A stretch of DNA of 47,513 bases from Vicinamibacteria bacterium (GTDB lineage: Bacteria > Acidobacteriota > Vicinamibacteria > Vicinamibacterales > UBA8438), in the NCBI GenBank assembly GCA_022820675.1, contig JAJEFC010000284.1, positions 1-47,513 on the forward strand, read 5' to 3'. Of the stretch, positions 33,703 to 41,627 are shown piece by piece. Position 1 is the first letter of the stretch. The number at the start of each line of letters is the position of its first letter. A program made the position numbers and the translations under genes. Below the pieces are notes generated by a model. It searched no databases. It was not told the origin of the DNA and worked only from the letters and a program-made list of their open reading frames with translations.

Positions 33703-35134
33703 CGGATCCGTCTGCGGCGAGGCGGCGCAACAGCTCGATGGTGCTGTTGCCGTCGCCCCCGCGCCCGCCGGCCACGTCCTGGGGCGTCTGCCCGTTGCCG
33801 TTCAGCGCATGGAGGTCGGCGCCGCTGTCGACCAGCAGTTGGACGACGGTGTCGAGACGTCTCCTGGCTGCGGTGTGCAGCGCCGTGTTGCCGGCCGAGT
33901 CGGCCGCGTTTGCGTCGACCCCCGCGTCGATCGCAACCCTGGCGGCTTCCAGCACGAGCCGCTCGTCCTCGGCCGGGTTCGGGGCCAGCCCCGGCTCCCG
34001 GCGGCGGCGGGCGGCCACCGCCGCCATCAGCGGCGTGGTGCCGTCCTCCATGACGAACCGCGGGTCGGCGCCGCCGTCGGCCAGGGCCCGCATGACGCCG
34101 GGCTCGGCGAAGTGCCCGGCCAGCCAGAAGGCGGTGGCGCCGACCACGTCGTGCTGCAGCACGTAGTCGGGGCTGTTGCGCCGGCCCTGGCTGCCGCGGA
34201 CGACCGGCGCGTTCGGGTCGGCGCCGCGCGCCAGCAGCGCAGCCGCCAGCGTCTCGTCGCCGCGCAGGGCGGCGGCGTGCAGGGCGGAGTAGCCCGCCTC
34301 GGCCGCGTGCGGGTCGGCGCCCTGCCCGAGCAGGAACAGCGCGAGCGCGGTATGGCCGCTGTGGGCGGCCACGACGAGGGCGCTCGTGCCCGTCGCGGCC
34401 GTGTCGTTCACATCGGCGCCGGCGGCCACGAGATGTCTCGCGGCAGCGAGGTCGCCCTGCCGGGCCGCGAACAGGAGGGGCGTGTTGCTGCCCAGCACGG
34501 TGTCGACCACCCCGACGGGGTTGAACCCGGCGGTCCGCGTGTGGATGCGTCGCGGCTGCGGGGCCGAGCGGGCATGAACGTCCGCCCCGAGCGCAATCAG
34601 CGTCTCCACGACGTGGGAATGCCGCTGGGCCACCGCCCACATCAGGGCCGTCTGCCCCCGCGTGTGCTCACGGGCGTTCAGGTCGGCCCCGTGGGCCGCG
34701 AGGAGGCGCACCGCCTCTACGGAACCGGTGCGCGACGCGGTCATCGACGCCGTCTCGCCCGAGGGCAGCGCGGCGTTCGCGTCGGCGCCGGCCGCCAGCA
34801 GGGCCGCGACGATCGCCTCGCTGCCGTTGAGGCAAGCCAGCCACAGCGGCGTGGCGCCGAAGTCGTTCGCCGCGTCGACGTCGGCACCGGCCCGGACCAG
34901 CGCGTCCGCCATCGCCGCATCGTCCCAGTGGGCGGCCCAGTGCAGGGCCGTCGCGCCGTCGGCCTGGCGGACGTTCGCCGAGACGCCCTGCTCGAGCAGG
35001 GCAATCACGCCCGCCGAGTCGGCCGCCCGGGCCGCATCGAGCAGCCTGACGTCCCGGGCGGCGGCGCCACCCCCCCCAAGGGCTAGCAGTGACGATACCA
35101 AGAGCGTCGATCCGGCCAACCTTCTTGCATGCAC
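33695..35134 (-). CDS. Exported ankyrin-repeat protein
   Basis: 479 residues from GTG 35134, after an SD-like GGAGGA. An N-terminal signal peptide (AGSTLLVSSLLALGGGGAAA) is followed by about nine ankyrin repeats of the G-x-TALHWAA...LLE.GAD type (ATALHWAAHWDDAAMADALV; TPLWLACLNGSEAIVAALLA; QTALMWAVAQRHSHVVETLI; SALHAAALRGDETLAAALLA; TALHTAARRRLDTVVQLLVD). Similar exported ankyrin proteins are common in Acidobacteria beside redox gene sets. Protein-protein interaction is the only safe role. It leads the operon ankyrin - Uma2 - oxidoreductase - FAD subunit. Confidence 0.9.
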   Translation of the reverse strand: MHARRLAGSTLLVSSLLALGGGGAAARDVRLLDAARAADSAGVIALLEQGVSANVRQADGATALHWAAHWDDAAMADALVRAGADVDAANDFGATPLWLACLNGSEAIVAALLAAGADANAALPSGETASMTASRTGSVEAVRLLAAHGADLNAREHTRGQTALMWAVAQRHSHVVETLIALGADVHARSAPQPRRIHTRTAGFNPVGVVDTVLGSNTPLLFAARQGDLAAARHLVAAGADVNDTAATGTSALVVAAHSGHTALALFLLGQGADPHAAEAGYSALHAAALRGDETLAAALLARGADPNAPVVRGSQGRRNSPDYVLQHDVVGATAFWLAGHFAEPGVMRALADGGADPRFVMEDGTTPLMAAVAARRRREPGLAPNPAEDERLVLEAARVAIDAGVDANAADSAGNTALHTAARRRLDTVVQLLVDSGADLHALNGNGQTPQDVAGGRGGDGNSTIELLRRLAADGSDG

Positions 35135-35227
35135 GCTTCGTCCTCCGCGGGCGGATAGTCTCCGTCCTGACTCGTGTTCAACTGGACCGATTAAGGATGG
35201 TGGTGTTTGGTGGCCCTGAACTCCGGG

Positions 35228-35426
35228 TCATGACTTCCCTGATGCGTCCGCTTCTTCCTTGAGGTTCTTCCCTGCAGGTCCGTAGCCGTGTGCGGCAAGA
35301 AAATCGGCGCGAGATCCGTACTTGAGCCCGATGAGCCAATTGACGGCCTGTTGGTCATGACCATCTGGTGCCCCATTTGCGCCCCGCGGCCGTTTCGGTT
35401 CCGCAGCCACACCAACACGTCGCCAT
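35228..35426 (-). pseudogene. Frameshifted small Cys-rich protein (CWCGCG type)
   Basis: From ATG 35426 (SD AGGAGG 5 nt upstream) the frame reads MATCWCGCGTETAAG and then stops soon after. One frame over, the remainder reads PDGHDQQAVNWLIGLKYGSR, ADFLAAHGYGPAGKNLKEEA and ends at 35228. Together they make a ~65-residue protein of a type with an N-terminal CxCGCG zinc-binding-like motif followed by PGHD. The break lies near 35380. It could be a sequencing error. Confidence 0.55.
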
Positions 35427-35555
35427 CCTGCCTCCTGCACTTGCGCCGTGGACGTCGGTGAGCTCTGAGGCACCCGTGACCGTAATCGGGCCGCCGCTGA
35501 CCCTCGGTCCGCGATTCGCTTCCAGTGGTTCGACCACCGCTGAGCGCAAACGACG

Positions 35556-37619
35556 TCACGGGTCGACCGTGATCTCCCCCACCATCCAGGGATGGTCCTC
35601 GCAGTGATAGAGGAACGTCCCCGGCTCGTCGAACGTGACGAAGTCCCACAGGCCCGGGTTCAGCGTGCCGAGGCTCCAGCTCCCGTCGCGCGCGGCCAGG
35701 GTGTGGGGGATCTCGCCGTTGTTGGTGAACCGGACTCGCGTGCCCGCGGTGACGCGCGCGCGGACCGGGTTGAAGTTGTACTCGTCGAACGCGTAGCGCC
35801 GGCCGCCGACCGAGCCGCGGGGGTTCTCGAGCAGGGTCGCGGTCTCGATCTCGTCGGTCTCGCGCGGGGCGGGGCCGCTCGGCCGATCGTCGACCGGCGG
35901 GTCGGGCGAGGGCTCGCCGCGGGCCGGCACCTCGCCGTCGAGGGTGAAGGCCCAGAGGGCGGGGCCCATCGGGATGACGATGTACTGCTGGCCGTCGAGC
36001 TCGTAGGCCGACGCCGGGCCGGGGCGCAGCCGCGAGCCTTCCTCGCTCGTCCGGAACGCCCAGCGGCGCTCGCCGGTGCGCACGTCGTAGGCCTCGACCT
36101 GTCCGCCCGGCGAGCCCCGGAAGAGCAGGCCGCCCGCGGTGACGAGGGGGCCGCTCGTGCCGAGGAACGCGGCGGGGAACTCGTTCTTCCACGCCACGCG
36201 GCCGGTCGCGGTGTCGACGGCGGCGAGCACCCCGACCGCGTCGGGCAGCGTGAGGTGGAACCGCGCGGTGTTCCACACGAACGGGTCCGCGAAGCGGCGC
36301 GCGCGGCCGACGTGGGCGCGCCCCTGCGCGTAGATGTAGCCGGTGTCGGGCGAGAACGCCAGCGGCGTGACGCGCACCAGCGGGATCGGCACCCCCGGCG
36401 CCACCACCGTCTGCTCGTCGACCGACGGCGGCGTGTAGCTGCTGCAGTTGAGCTGGAACGGCGGCGGCACCCGGTCGCGCCAGTACGAGCACTCGAAGAG
36501 GATGGTCTCGGTCTGGGTCGGGAACGGCTGCGTCGGCACTGTGAGCTGTTGCGGATCCTGCGGCACCTCGCGGTCCTCAATGGGCGGGAGGGGCTCGCCG
36601 GTCTCGCGGTCGAAGAGGAAGAGGTAGCCGTCGGCCCGCATCGCCGCCACCGCCTTGACCGGCTCGCCGTCGACAGTGGTGTCGTAGAGCAGGAGCGGTG
36701 TGGCGATGTCGGCGTCCCAGATGTCGTGGCGGACGACCTGGTAGTGCCACCGGCGCTCGCCCGTCTCCATGTCGAGGGCGAGGACCGAGGCGGTGAACAG
36801 GTTGTCGCCGTCGCGCAGCTCGCCGCCGAACATCGGCACCGGGTTGCCGGTGGAGAAGTAGACCATGCCGAGGTCCGGGTCGACGGTGCCGACGAGCCAC
36901 ACGCCGCCGCCGCCGTACTCCCACGAGTCGCTGTCCTGCGGCCAGGTCTCGTGGCCGAACTCGCCGGGGCGCGGCACGACGAAGAAGGTCCACGCCACCT
37001 CGCCGGTGTCGGCGTCGAGGGCGAGCACGCGGCCCTGGCCGCCGATGTCCCCGTTGGCGAGGCCCACGAACACCTTGCCGCGCGCGACCATCGGCGCGGT
37101 GGTCACCACCTCGCCCCGCGTCCGCTCCTCGCTGCCCACCCGGGTCGCCCAGACCAGCTCGCCGGTGTCGCGGCCGACGGCGATGACCTCGCCGCTGCGC
37201 GTGCCGAAGAAGACGCGGTCGTCGTCCAGCCCCACCCCCTGCCACGAGGGGACGCGTCCCGCCTCGGGGTCCGGCTCCCAGCGCCAGACGGGCTCGCCCG
37301 TCCGCGCGTCGAACGCGAAGACGTTGGCGCCGCCGGTCAGGTAGATCACGCCGTCGTCGACCACCGGCGTGGCGCGCGACGCGGCGCCGCCGGGGAGCGG
37401 CGTCACCCACGCGCCGCCGAGGCGGTCGACGGTGTCGGGCGACACGGCGTCGAGCGTCGTGTAGCGCGAGCTCGACCAGTTGCCGCCGGCGAAGGGCCAG
37501 TCGGTCGACGGGTAGCCGCGGCCCGGCTCGGGCGCCTGGGCGGCGAGGCCGGCCGCGAGGCCGGCGAGGACAACCGCCGACACCACCGTGACGACCGATG
37601 AGCCATGAAGTCGAGGCAT
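35556..37619 (-). CDS. PQQ-dependent dehydrogenase-type beta-propeller fused to a cupredoxin domain
   Basis: 687 residues with a signal peptide (VVTVVSAVVLAGLAAGLAAQ). Residues ~35-590 are an eight-bladed quinoprotein propeller: WPFAGGNWSSSRYTTLD, repeated LDxxTGExxW tryptophan-docking motifs, RPGEFGHETWPQDSDSWEYG, GDNLFTASVLALDMETGERR. The C-terminal ~90 residues form a plastocyanin-like fold with ligands His639 (IPHT), Cys673, His676 and Met679 (YHCEDHPWM), a type 1 copper set. Substrate oxidation at PQQ with electrons passed to copper instead of haem c is inferred; PQQ ligands were not verified. SD GGGAGGGC precedes the ATG. Confidence 0.85.
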   Translation of the reverse strand: MPRLHGSSVVTVVSAVVLAGLAAGLAAQAPEPGRGYPSTDWPFAGGNWSSSRYTTLDAVSPDTVDRLGGAWVTPLPGGAASRATPVVDDGVIYLTGGANVFAFDARTGEPVWRWEPDPEAGRVPSWQGVGLDDDRVFFGTRSGEVIAVGRDTGELVWATRVGSEERTRGEVVTTAPMVARGKVFVGLANGDIGGQGRVLALDADTGEVAWTFFVVPRPGEFGHETWPQDSDSWEYGGGGVWLVGTVDPDLGMVYFSTGNPVPMFGGELRDGDNLFTASVLALDMETGERRWHYQVVRHDIWDADIATPLLLYDTTVDGEPVKAVAAMRADGYLFLFDRETGEPLPPIEDREVPQDPQQLTVPTQPFPTQTETILFECSYWRDRVPPPFQLNCSSYTPPSVDEQTVVAPGVPIPLVRVTPLAFSPDTGYIYAQGRAHVGRARRFADPFVWNTARFHLTLPDAVGVLAAVDTATGRVAWKNEFPAAFLGTSGPLVTAGGLLFRGSPGGQVEAYDVRTGERRWAFRTSEEGSRLRPGPASAYELDGQQYIVIPMGPALWAFTLDGEVPARGEPSPDPPVDDRPSGPAPRETDEIETATLLENPRGSVGGRRYAFDEYNFNPVRARVTAGTRVRFTNNGEIPHTLAARDGSWSLGTLNPGLWDFVTFDEPGTFLYHCEDHPWMVGEITVDP

Positions 37620-37965
37620 GGTGCCCTCCCTGTCTACGGCTTCCGGCAGCCCGGCGAGCGCCGATGTGCCTATGCCGAGACGAGCCGGAGATCCTGTCCG
37701 AATGCCGCCGATCTGCCCGACGAGGCAGTTCGCGCTGGCTACAGGAGGGTCATCATGTCACAACTGTCCACGCTCGGCCGCTTCGACGGGTCCGAACCCC
37801 TGCCGATCCGCTTGTCGTGGTTCCGAACAGCCGCGACGGAGGCGAGGGCAGTCGCGGCGTCGTCCACGCCAGCGTTCGCGCGGGTCCGGCATATTCTCAT
37901 CCTCTGGTTGGTGCTATTCTCGTTGGTGACAGGAGAACCGAGACGGATCCGAAGGGAGCCGAAAC
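37620..37965. other. Divergent intergenic region
   Basis: 346 bp between the PQQ-cupredoxin and universal-stress genes. It should hold both promoters, but I see no clear -10/-35 pair. A frame from ATG 37755 has an SD (AGGAGGG) and one possible membrane helix, but it runs on into the stress gene in another frame, so I do not call it. Confidence 0.35.
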
Positions 37966-38847
37966 GTGCTGACCCTGAGCACAATCCTGCATCCGACCGA
38001 CTGCACGGACAGCGCTGCGCGCGCTCTCGAGGTGGCGGCGCGGCTCGCGACGACCCATCGGGCGACGCTCGTGATTCTCCACGCCGAGGTCGTGCATGGC
38101 CCGAGCTCGCGCGAGATGGACGCGGGACTCGAAGACTACGTCGCGTCCGCCCGCCGCCTGGTGGAGTCCCTGGCGGACGAGAGCTCGACGGCCGCGCCGG
38201 TGCCGGTGGAAGTGGTGGAGGCGCGGACGTTCTTCGCCCACGACGCCATCACCGAAGTGGCCGCGAACCGTCACGCCGATCTCATCGTGATGGGTACGCA
38301 CGGCCGCCGCGGACTCAACCGCCTGCTGCTGGGAAGCAACGCCGAACGCGTCCTTCGACAGGCTTCGTGTCATGTGCTGACCGTTCGCGCCGATGCAGGG
38401 GTCCCCGCCGGCGTGGAGTTCCGCGAGCTTCTCGTTCCCGTCGACTTCTCCGACGCCTCCAGACGCGGGCTCGACGGGGCCCTGGCTCTGGCCGGGAACG
38501 GGCGAGCACGCATCCACGTCTTCCACGCGATGGAGCCGCTGCCGCCCTGGGCCCGCTACGAGCTGGGCGGCGACCCCCGGGAGCGCGTGGAAGAACGGCT
38601 TCGCGCCTGGGTCGGCGACGCGCCGGGGGTTCACTACCACGTGACGAAGGGTCATGCGGCGGCAGAGATTGCTCGCGCGGCCGACGACCTGAAGGTGGAT
38701 CTCATCGTCATGAGCAGCCGGGGCGCCACGGTCGCCGACTGGCTGCTCCTGGGCACGGTGACGGAGCGTGTCTGCCGCATGGCCGGCGTGCCGGTCCTCA
38801 CGGTCCGACAGCAGCGCGGTGGAGGGGCCTCGGGCGCGGGCGCCTGA
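37966..38847 (+). CDS. Universal stress protein with two UspA domains
   Basis: 293 residues from GTG 37966 (SD GAAGGGAG). Domain 1 (about 4-142) begins STILHPTDCTDSAARALEVA and has the ATP-binding pattern GTHGRRGLNRLLLGSNAERV. Domain 2 (about 150-282) begins FRELLVPVDFSDASRRGLDG and ends SSRGATVADWLLLGTVTERV. In domain 2 the first glycines of the nucleotide motif are less conserved, so domain 1 is the likelier ATP binder. Tandem Usp proteins act in stress adaptation in the cytoplasm. It lies 49 nt before the flavin oxidase gene on the same strand, perhaps co-transcribed. Confidence 0.92.
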   Translation: MLTLSTILHPTDCTDSAARALEVAARLATTHRATLVILHAEVVHGPSSREMDAGLEDYVASARRLVESLADESSTAAPVPVEVVEARTFFAHDAITEVAANRHADLIVMGTHGRRGLNRLLLGSNAERVLRQASCHVLTVRADAGVPAGVEFRELLVPVDFSDASRRGLDGALALAGNGRARIHVFHAMEPLPPWARYELGGDPRERVEERLRAWVGDAPGVHYHVTKGHAAAEIARAADDLKVDLIVMSSRGATVADWLLLGTVTERVCRMAGVPVLTVRQQRGGGASGAGA

Positions 38848-38896
38848 CCCCGTCCGCCGCCCTTCGCCGGGAGACGAACGAGACGAGGAGGCGACG

Positions 38897-40078
38897 GTGG
38901 ACCGAAGAACGCTCCTGAAGCTGGGCGGCATGGGCCTCGTGGGCGCCGGCCTGGGCGGCTGCTCGGCGCGGTCGGCCGCGCCAACGCGGGGGCCGGCACC
39001 CCAGCCGCGGCGGCCGCCGCTGCAGCTCGCGCCCGTGCGAGCCGACTGGGACCGGGTCATTCGCACCACCGTCGGCCTGCGCCCCCACCGCCCGTCGGGC
39101 TTCGTGCTGCGCGCCGACCGGCTCGACGACACCACCGTGATCCACAACTACGGCCACGGCGGCTCCGGCATGTCGCTCTCGTGGGGCACGGGGCGGATGG
39201 CGGCCGAGATGGCCCTCGCCCACGACAGCCGCCGGGCCGCCGTCGTCGGCTGCGGCGCCGTGGGCCTCACCGCGGCGCGACAGCTTCAGCGGCGCGGGTT
39301 CGCGGTGACCATCTACGCCATGTCGGTGCCGCCGAACACCACCTCGAACATGTCGTTCGCGGGCTTCACCCCCACCGCGGGGCTCGTCGACCGCGACCTC
39401 AGGACACCGGCCTGGGACGCCCAGTTCCGCGAGGCGGCCGAGATCTCGTACCGCGAGCTGCAGTTGCTGGCGGGCCGGGGATTCGGCGTCTCGTGGATCG
39501 ACCGCTACGGTCTCACGGACACGCCCCCGGGCGCGGCGGGGGACGATGCCGAAGAGGACCGGGAACCGCTGCTTCCCGCCCATCTGAGCACCGGCGAGTT
39601 CACGCTCGGCCCCGGGGAGCACCCCTTCCCCAGCCGCTACGCGGTGCGGCGCAACCATCTCCGCATCGAGCCGTCCATCTACCTCGACGCGCTGGTCCGC
39701 GACTTCATCGACTTCGGCGGGCGCATCGAGATCCGCAAGTTCGACGAGCCGCGCGAGCTCGCGGCGCTGAGCGAGCCGCTGGTCGTCAACTGCACCGGGC
39801 TGGGCGCGCGCGAGCTCTTCGGCGACGACGAGCTGACGCCGGCCAAGGGGCAGCTCACCGTGCTCCTGCCCCAGGCGGACGTCGACTGGGGCATCCAGGG
39901 CGGCCCTCCCGACGGGGCTCCCCGCGGCGTCCTCGGCGTCCACATGCAGCCCCGCAGCGACGGCATCGTCCTCGGGGGCACGTCGGAGCGGGGCGTGTGG
40001 TCGCGGGAGCCCAATCAGGAGGCCATGCGGCTCATCGTCAGCGCGCACATGGCTGTCTACTCGGCGATGCGCGTCTGA
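38897..40078 (+). CDS. D-amino-acid-oxidase-like flavoprotein, circularly permuted, Tat lipoprotein
   Basis: 393 residues from GTG 38897 (SD AGGAGG). The N-terminus has twin arginines and a lipobox-like end (RRTLLKLGGMGLVGAGLGGC, Cys22). Then comes GLRPHRPSGFVLRADRLDDT followed by VIHNYGHGGSGMSLSWGT (81-98). In ordinary D-amino-acid and D-aspartate oxidases this block, with the substrate-binding Arg and the HNYGHGG flavin loop, is at the C-terminus. Only afterwards comes the FAD Rossmann motif VVGCGAVGLTAARQL (116-130), normally at the N-terminus. The chain ends at GIVLGGTSERGVWSREPNQE, the region that precedes the block in the normal order. So order is permuted but the parts look complete. 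Likely oxidises a D-amino acid or similar amine outside the cytoplasmic membrane. Confidence 0.85.
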   Translation: MDRRTLLKLGGMGLVGAGLGGCSARSAAPTRGPAPQPRRPPLQLAPVRADWDRVIRTTVGLRPHRPSGFVLRADRLDDTTVIHNYGHGGSGMSLSWGTGRMAAEMALAHDSRRAAVVGCGAVGLTAARQLQRRGFAVTIYAMSVPPNTTSNMSFAGFTPTAGLVDRDLRTPAWDAQFREAAEISYRELQLLAGRGFGVSWIDRYGLTDTPPGAAGDDAEEDREPLLPAHLSTGEFTLGPGEHPFPSRYAVRRNHLRIEPSIYLDALVRDFIDFGGRIEIRKFDEPRELAALSEPLVVNCTGLGARELFGDDELTPAKGQLTVLLPQADVDWGIQGGPPDGAPRGVLGVHMQPRSDGIVLGGTSERGVWSREPNQEAMRLIVSAHMAVYSAMRV

Positions 40079-40224
40079 CTTGCGGTCGCCCCGTCGCCTC
40101 CAACGGCAGCGCGTCGCGGCAAGGCCGGGGTCGGCGTCGGTCAACCCAGCCTGGAAGCACGTCACTGACGACACAGATATGTTCTACAGTTGGCAGATAA
40201 TGAGCTTCTCCGAGCACAAGCGCG

Positions 40225-40431
40225 ATGAACGACCGGGAGTTCCTGCGACGTGTCAGGCGGTATGCGAAGAAGGCCGATCTGACGGTCCGGTTGCTGCCGG
40301 CCAAAGGCAAGGGAAGCCATGCCGTCGTTCAGGTCGGTTCGCACGGCACGACGCTGAAGCGGGGTGAACTGGGACCCGGCCTGCTACGGAAGATGCTCGA
40401 AGAACTGCATATCCGCAAGGAGGATTTCTGA
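40225..40431 (+). CDS. hicA: HicA family toxin
   Basis: 68 residues: a double-stranded-RNA-binding-like fold with GKGSHAVVQVGSHGTTLKRG, where His32 in GKGSH is the catalytic residue of HicA mRNA interferases. Length is a little above the usual 60. The stop overlaps the hicB start by one base (TGATG). HicA cleaves mRNA until neutralised by HicB. No strong SD is seen. A GATAAT -10-like box sits about 30 nt upstream. Confidence 0.88.
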   Translation: MNDREFLRRVRRYAKKADLTVRLLPAKGKGSHAVVQVGSHGTTLKRGELGPGLLRKMLEELHIRKEDF

Positions 40432-40913
40432 TGCAGTACAGCTACCCCTGTCGCATCGAGCCCGATGGAGACGGCTGGGTGGCATCCTTCCCGGACGTCC
40501 CGGAAGCGCTCACCGGGGACGGCGACTACGGAGAGACCGTCGAGCTTGCCGCCGATGCGTTGGTCACCGCATTGAGCCGCTGCTACGTGGAACGCCGCCG
40601 GGAACTGCCGCCGCCCGGCGCCCGCACGCCCGGCGAGATCCTGATCCGCGTGCCGGCTCTGGTTGCCGGGAAGCTGGCGCTGTACTCCACGATGCGCCGG
40701 AATCGAATCACCCGGGTCGAGCTGGCGCGGCGCCTGGCCGTGAGCGTGACGACCGCTCGCCGAATCGTCGATCCGCAGCACCGGTCGCATATCGAACAGG
40801 TGGAGCGCGCGTTGCGCGCCGTCGGCCGGGTGCTGGTTGTCGATGACCGCGCACCGGGCCGCGAGCACGGTCCCGCCGTCGATCTTCCAGGGACCGGCCT
40901 CCCGTCCGAGTAG
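40431..40913 (+). CDS. hicB: HicB family antitoxin
   Basis: 160 residues. The N-terminal HicB fold (YPCRIEPDGDGWVASFPDVP, then TGDGDYGETVELAADAL) is followed by a C-terminal helix-turn-helix region (RNRITRVELARRLAVSVTTA, RRIVDPQHRSHIEQVERALR) for DNA binding and autorepression. It is translationally coupled to hicA. The order toxin then antitoxin is normal for hicAB. The pair is an orphan module between the flavin oxidase and a nuclease-like gene. Confidence 0.88.
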   Translation: MQYSYPCRIEPDGDGWVASFPDVPEALTGDGDYGETVELAADALVTALSRCYVERRRELPPPGARTPGEILIRVPALVAGKLALYSTMRRNRITRVELARRLAVSVTTARRIVDPQHRSHIEQVERALRAVGRVLVVDDRAPGREHGPAVDLPGTGLPSE

Positions 40914-41006
40914 TTCGAGGGCCGGCCCGAGCAGGCTCCTGATTCTCAGCCAGATGCCTCTGGCGGGCAGCGGGAGCGTCAGTCGTTCCATGCCGACCTG
41001 CCGTCG

Positions 41007-41519
41007 CTATCGCTCAGGGTAGCGCGGGTCGGCCCACTGGTTGATCTCCGCGATCCGCTCGGTCCACGGGAAGTCCGCCAGGTGCAGCGCGCGCACGAGG
41101 TCGCGGAACGTGTAGACGCGCTGCGCCCAGGCCTCGAAGAGCTCCGTGAAGGTGGCTTCCGTTCCCCACATGTAGATGATGCTCTTCTGGCGCCGGTCCG
41201 GCGCGTCCGTGTGGAAGGCGTCGTAGAACTCCCCGGTCGTCGGCGGCCGCACCCAGCCGCAGCAACTCCGGGCGATGCGCCACTCGACGGCATGGCTCCG
41301 GCGGCCGGTCAGGGCGGGATCGAGGCCGGGACACAGCCGGCGGAGCGCCTCCGGCGGGGCCTGGTCGTCGCTGAAGGCCTCGGCCGGCTTCAGCCTGCAG
41401 TTCCGAGCCTCTTCGTCGAACCGCCGGCGGCGTTCCTGCTGGTCCGTGGCCCACTCCACAAGAGCGGCGGATTCGGCCATCTCGGCCACCCAGGCGTCGT
41501 TTGCGGCCGTTTCCGACAT
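41007..41519 (-). CDS. Hypothetical cytoplasmic protein
   Basis: 170 residues from ATG 41519 (MSETAANDAWVAEMAESAAL), preceded by GGAGTGGG. A longer start at 41558 lacks support. It has a helical, charged N-terminus (EWATDQQERRRRFDEEARNC), a Cys-Cys motif in RIARSCCGWVRPPTTGEF, and a C-terminal helix pair ending FPWTERIAEINQWADPRYP. I recognise no family. It is convergent with hicB and followed upstream by the nuclease-like gene on the same strand. Confidence 0.6.
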   Translation of the reverse strand: MSETAANDAWVAEMAESAALVEWATDQQERRRRFDEEARNCRLKPAEAFSDDQAPPEALRRLCPGLDPALTGRRSHAVEWRIARSCCGWVRPPTTGEFYDAFHTDAPDRRQKSIIYMWGTEATFTELFEAWAQRVYTFRDLVRALHLADFPWTERIAEINQWADPRYPER

Positions 41520-41627
41520 TCGTCCCACTCCGCTACCGCCGCCCACGGTAACGCCCATTCCCGACCCTGTAGCGCCTTGCAGGCTCCGCTTCCACCGTCC
41601 GCCCGCGCACCATGATGGTCTGGGTGC

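Noticed and set aside
29122..34053. 1643-codon plus-strand open frame
   Set aside because: It lies antisense to five well-supported minus-strand genes and has shadow-frame composition.
37755..37965. Possible small membrane protein starting MSQLSTLGRF with an SD
   Set aside because: The frame has no stop before entering the universal stress gene and no family match; SD alone is not enough.
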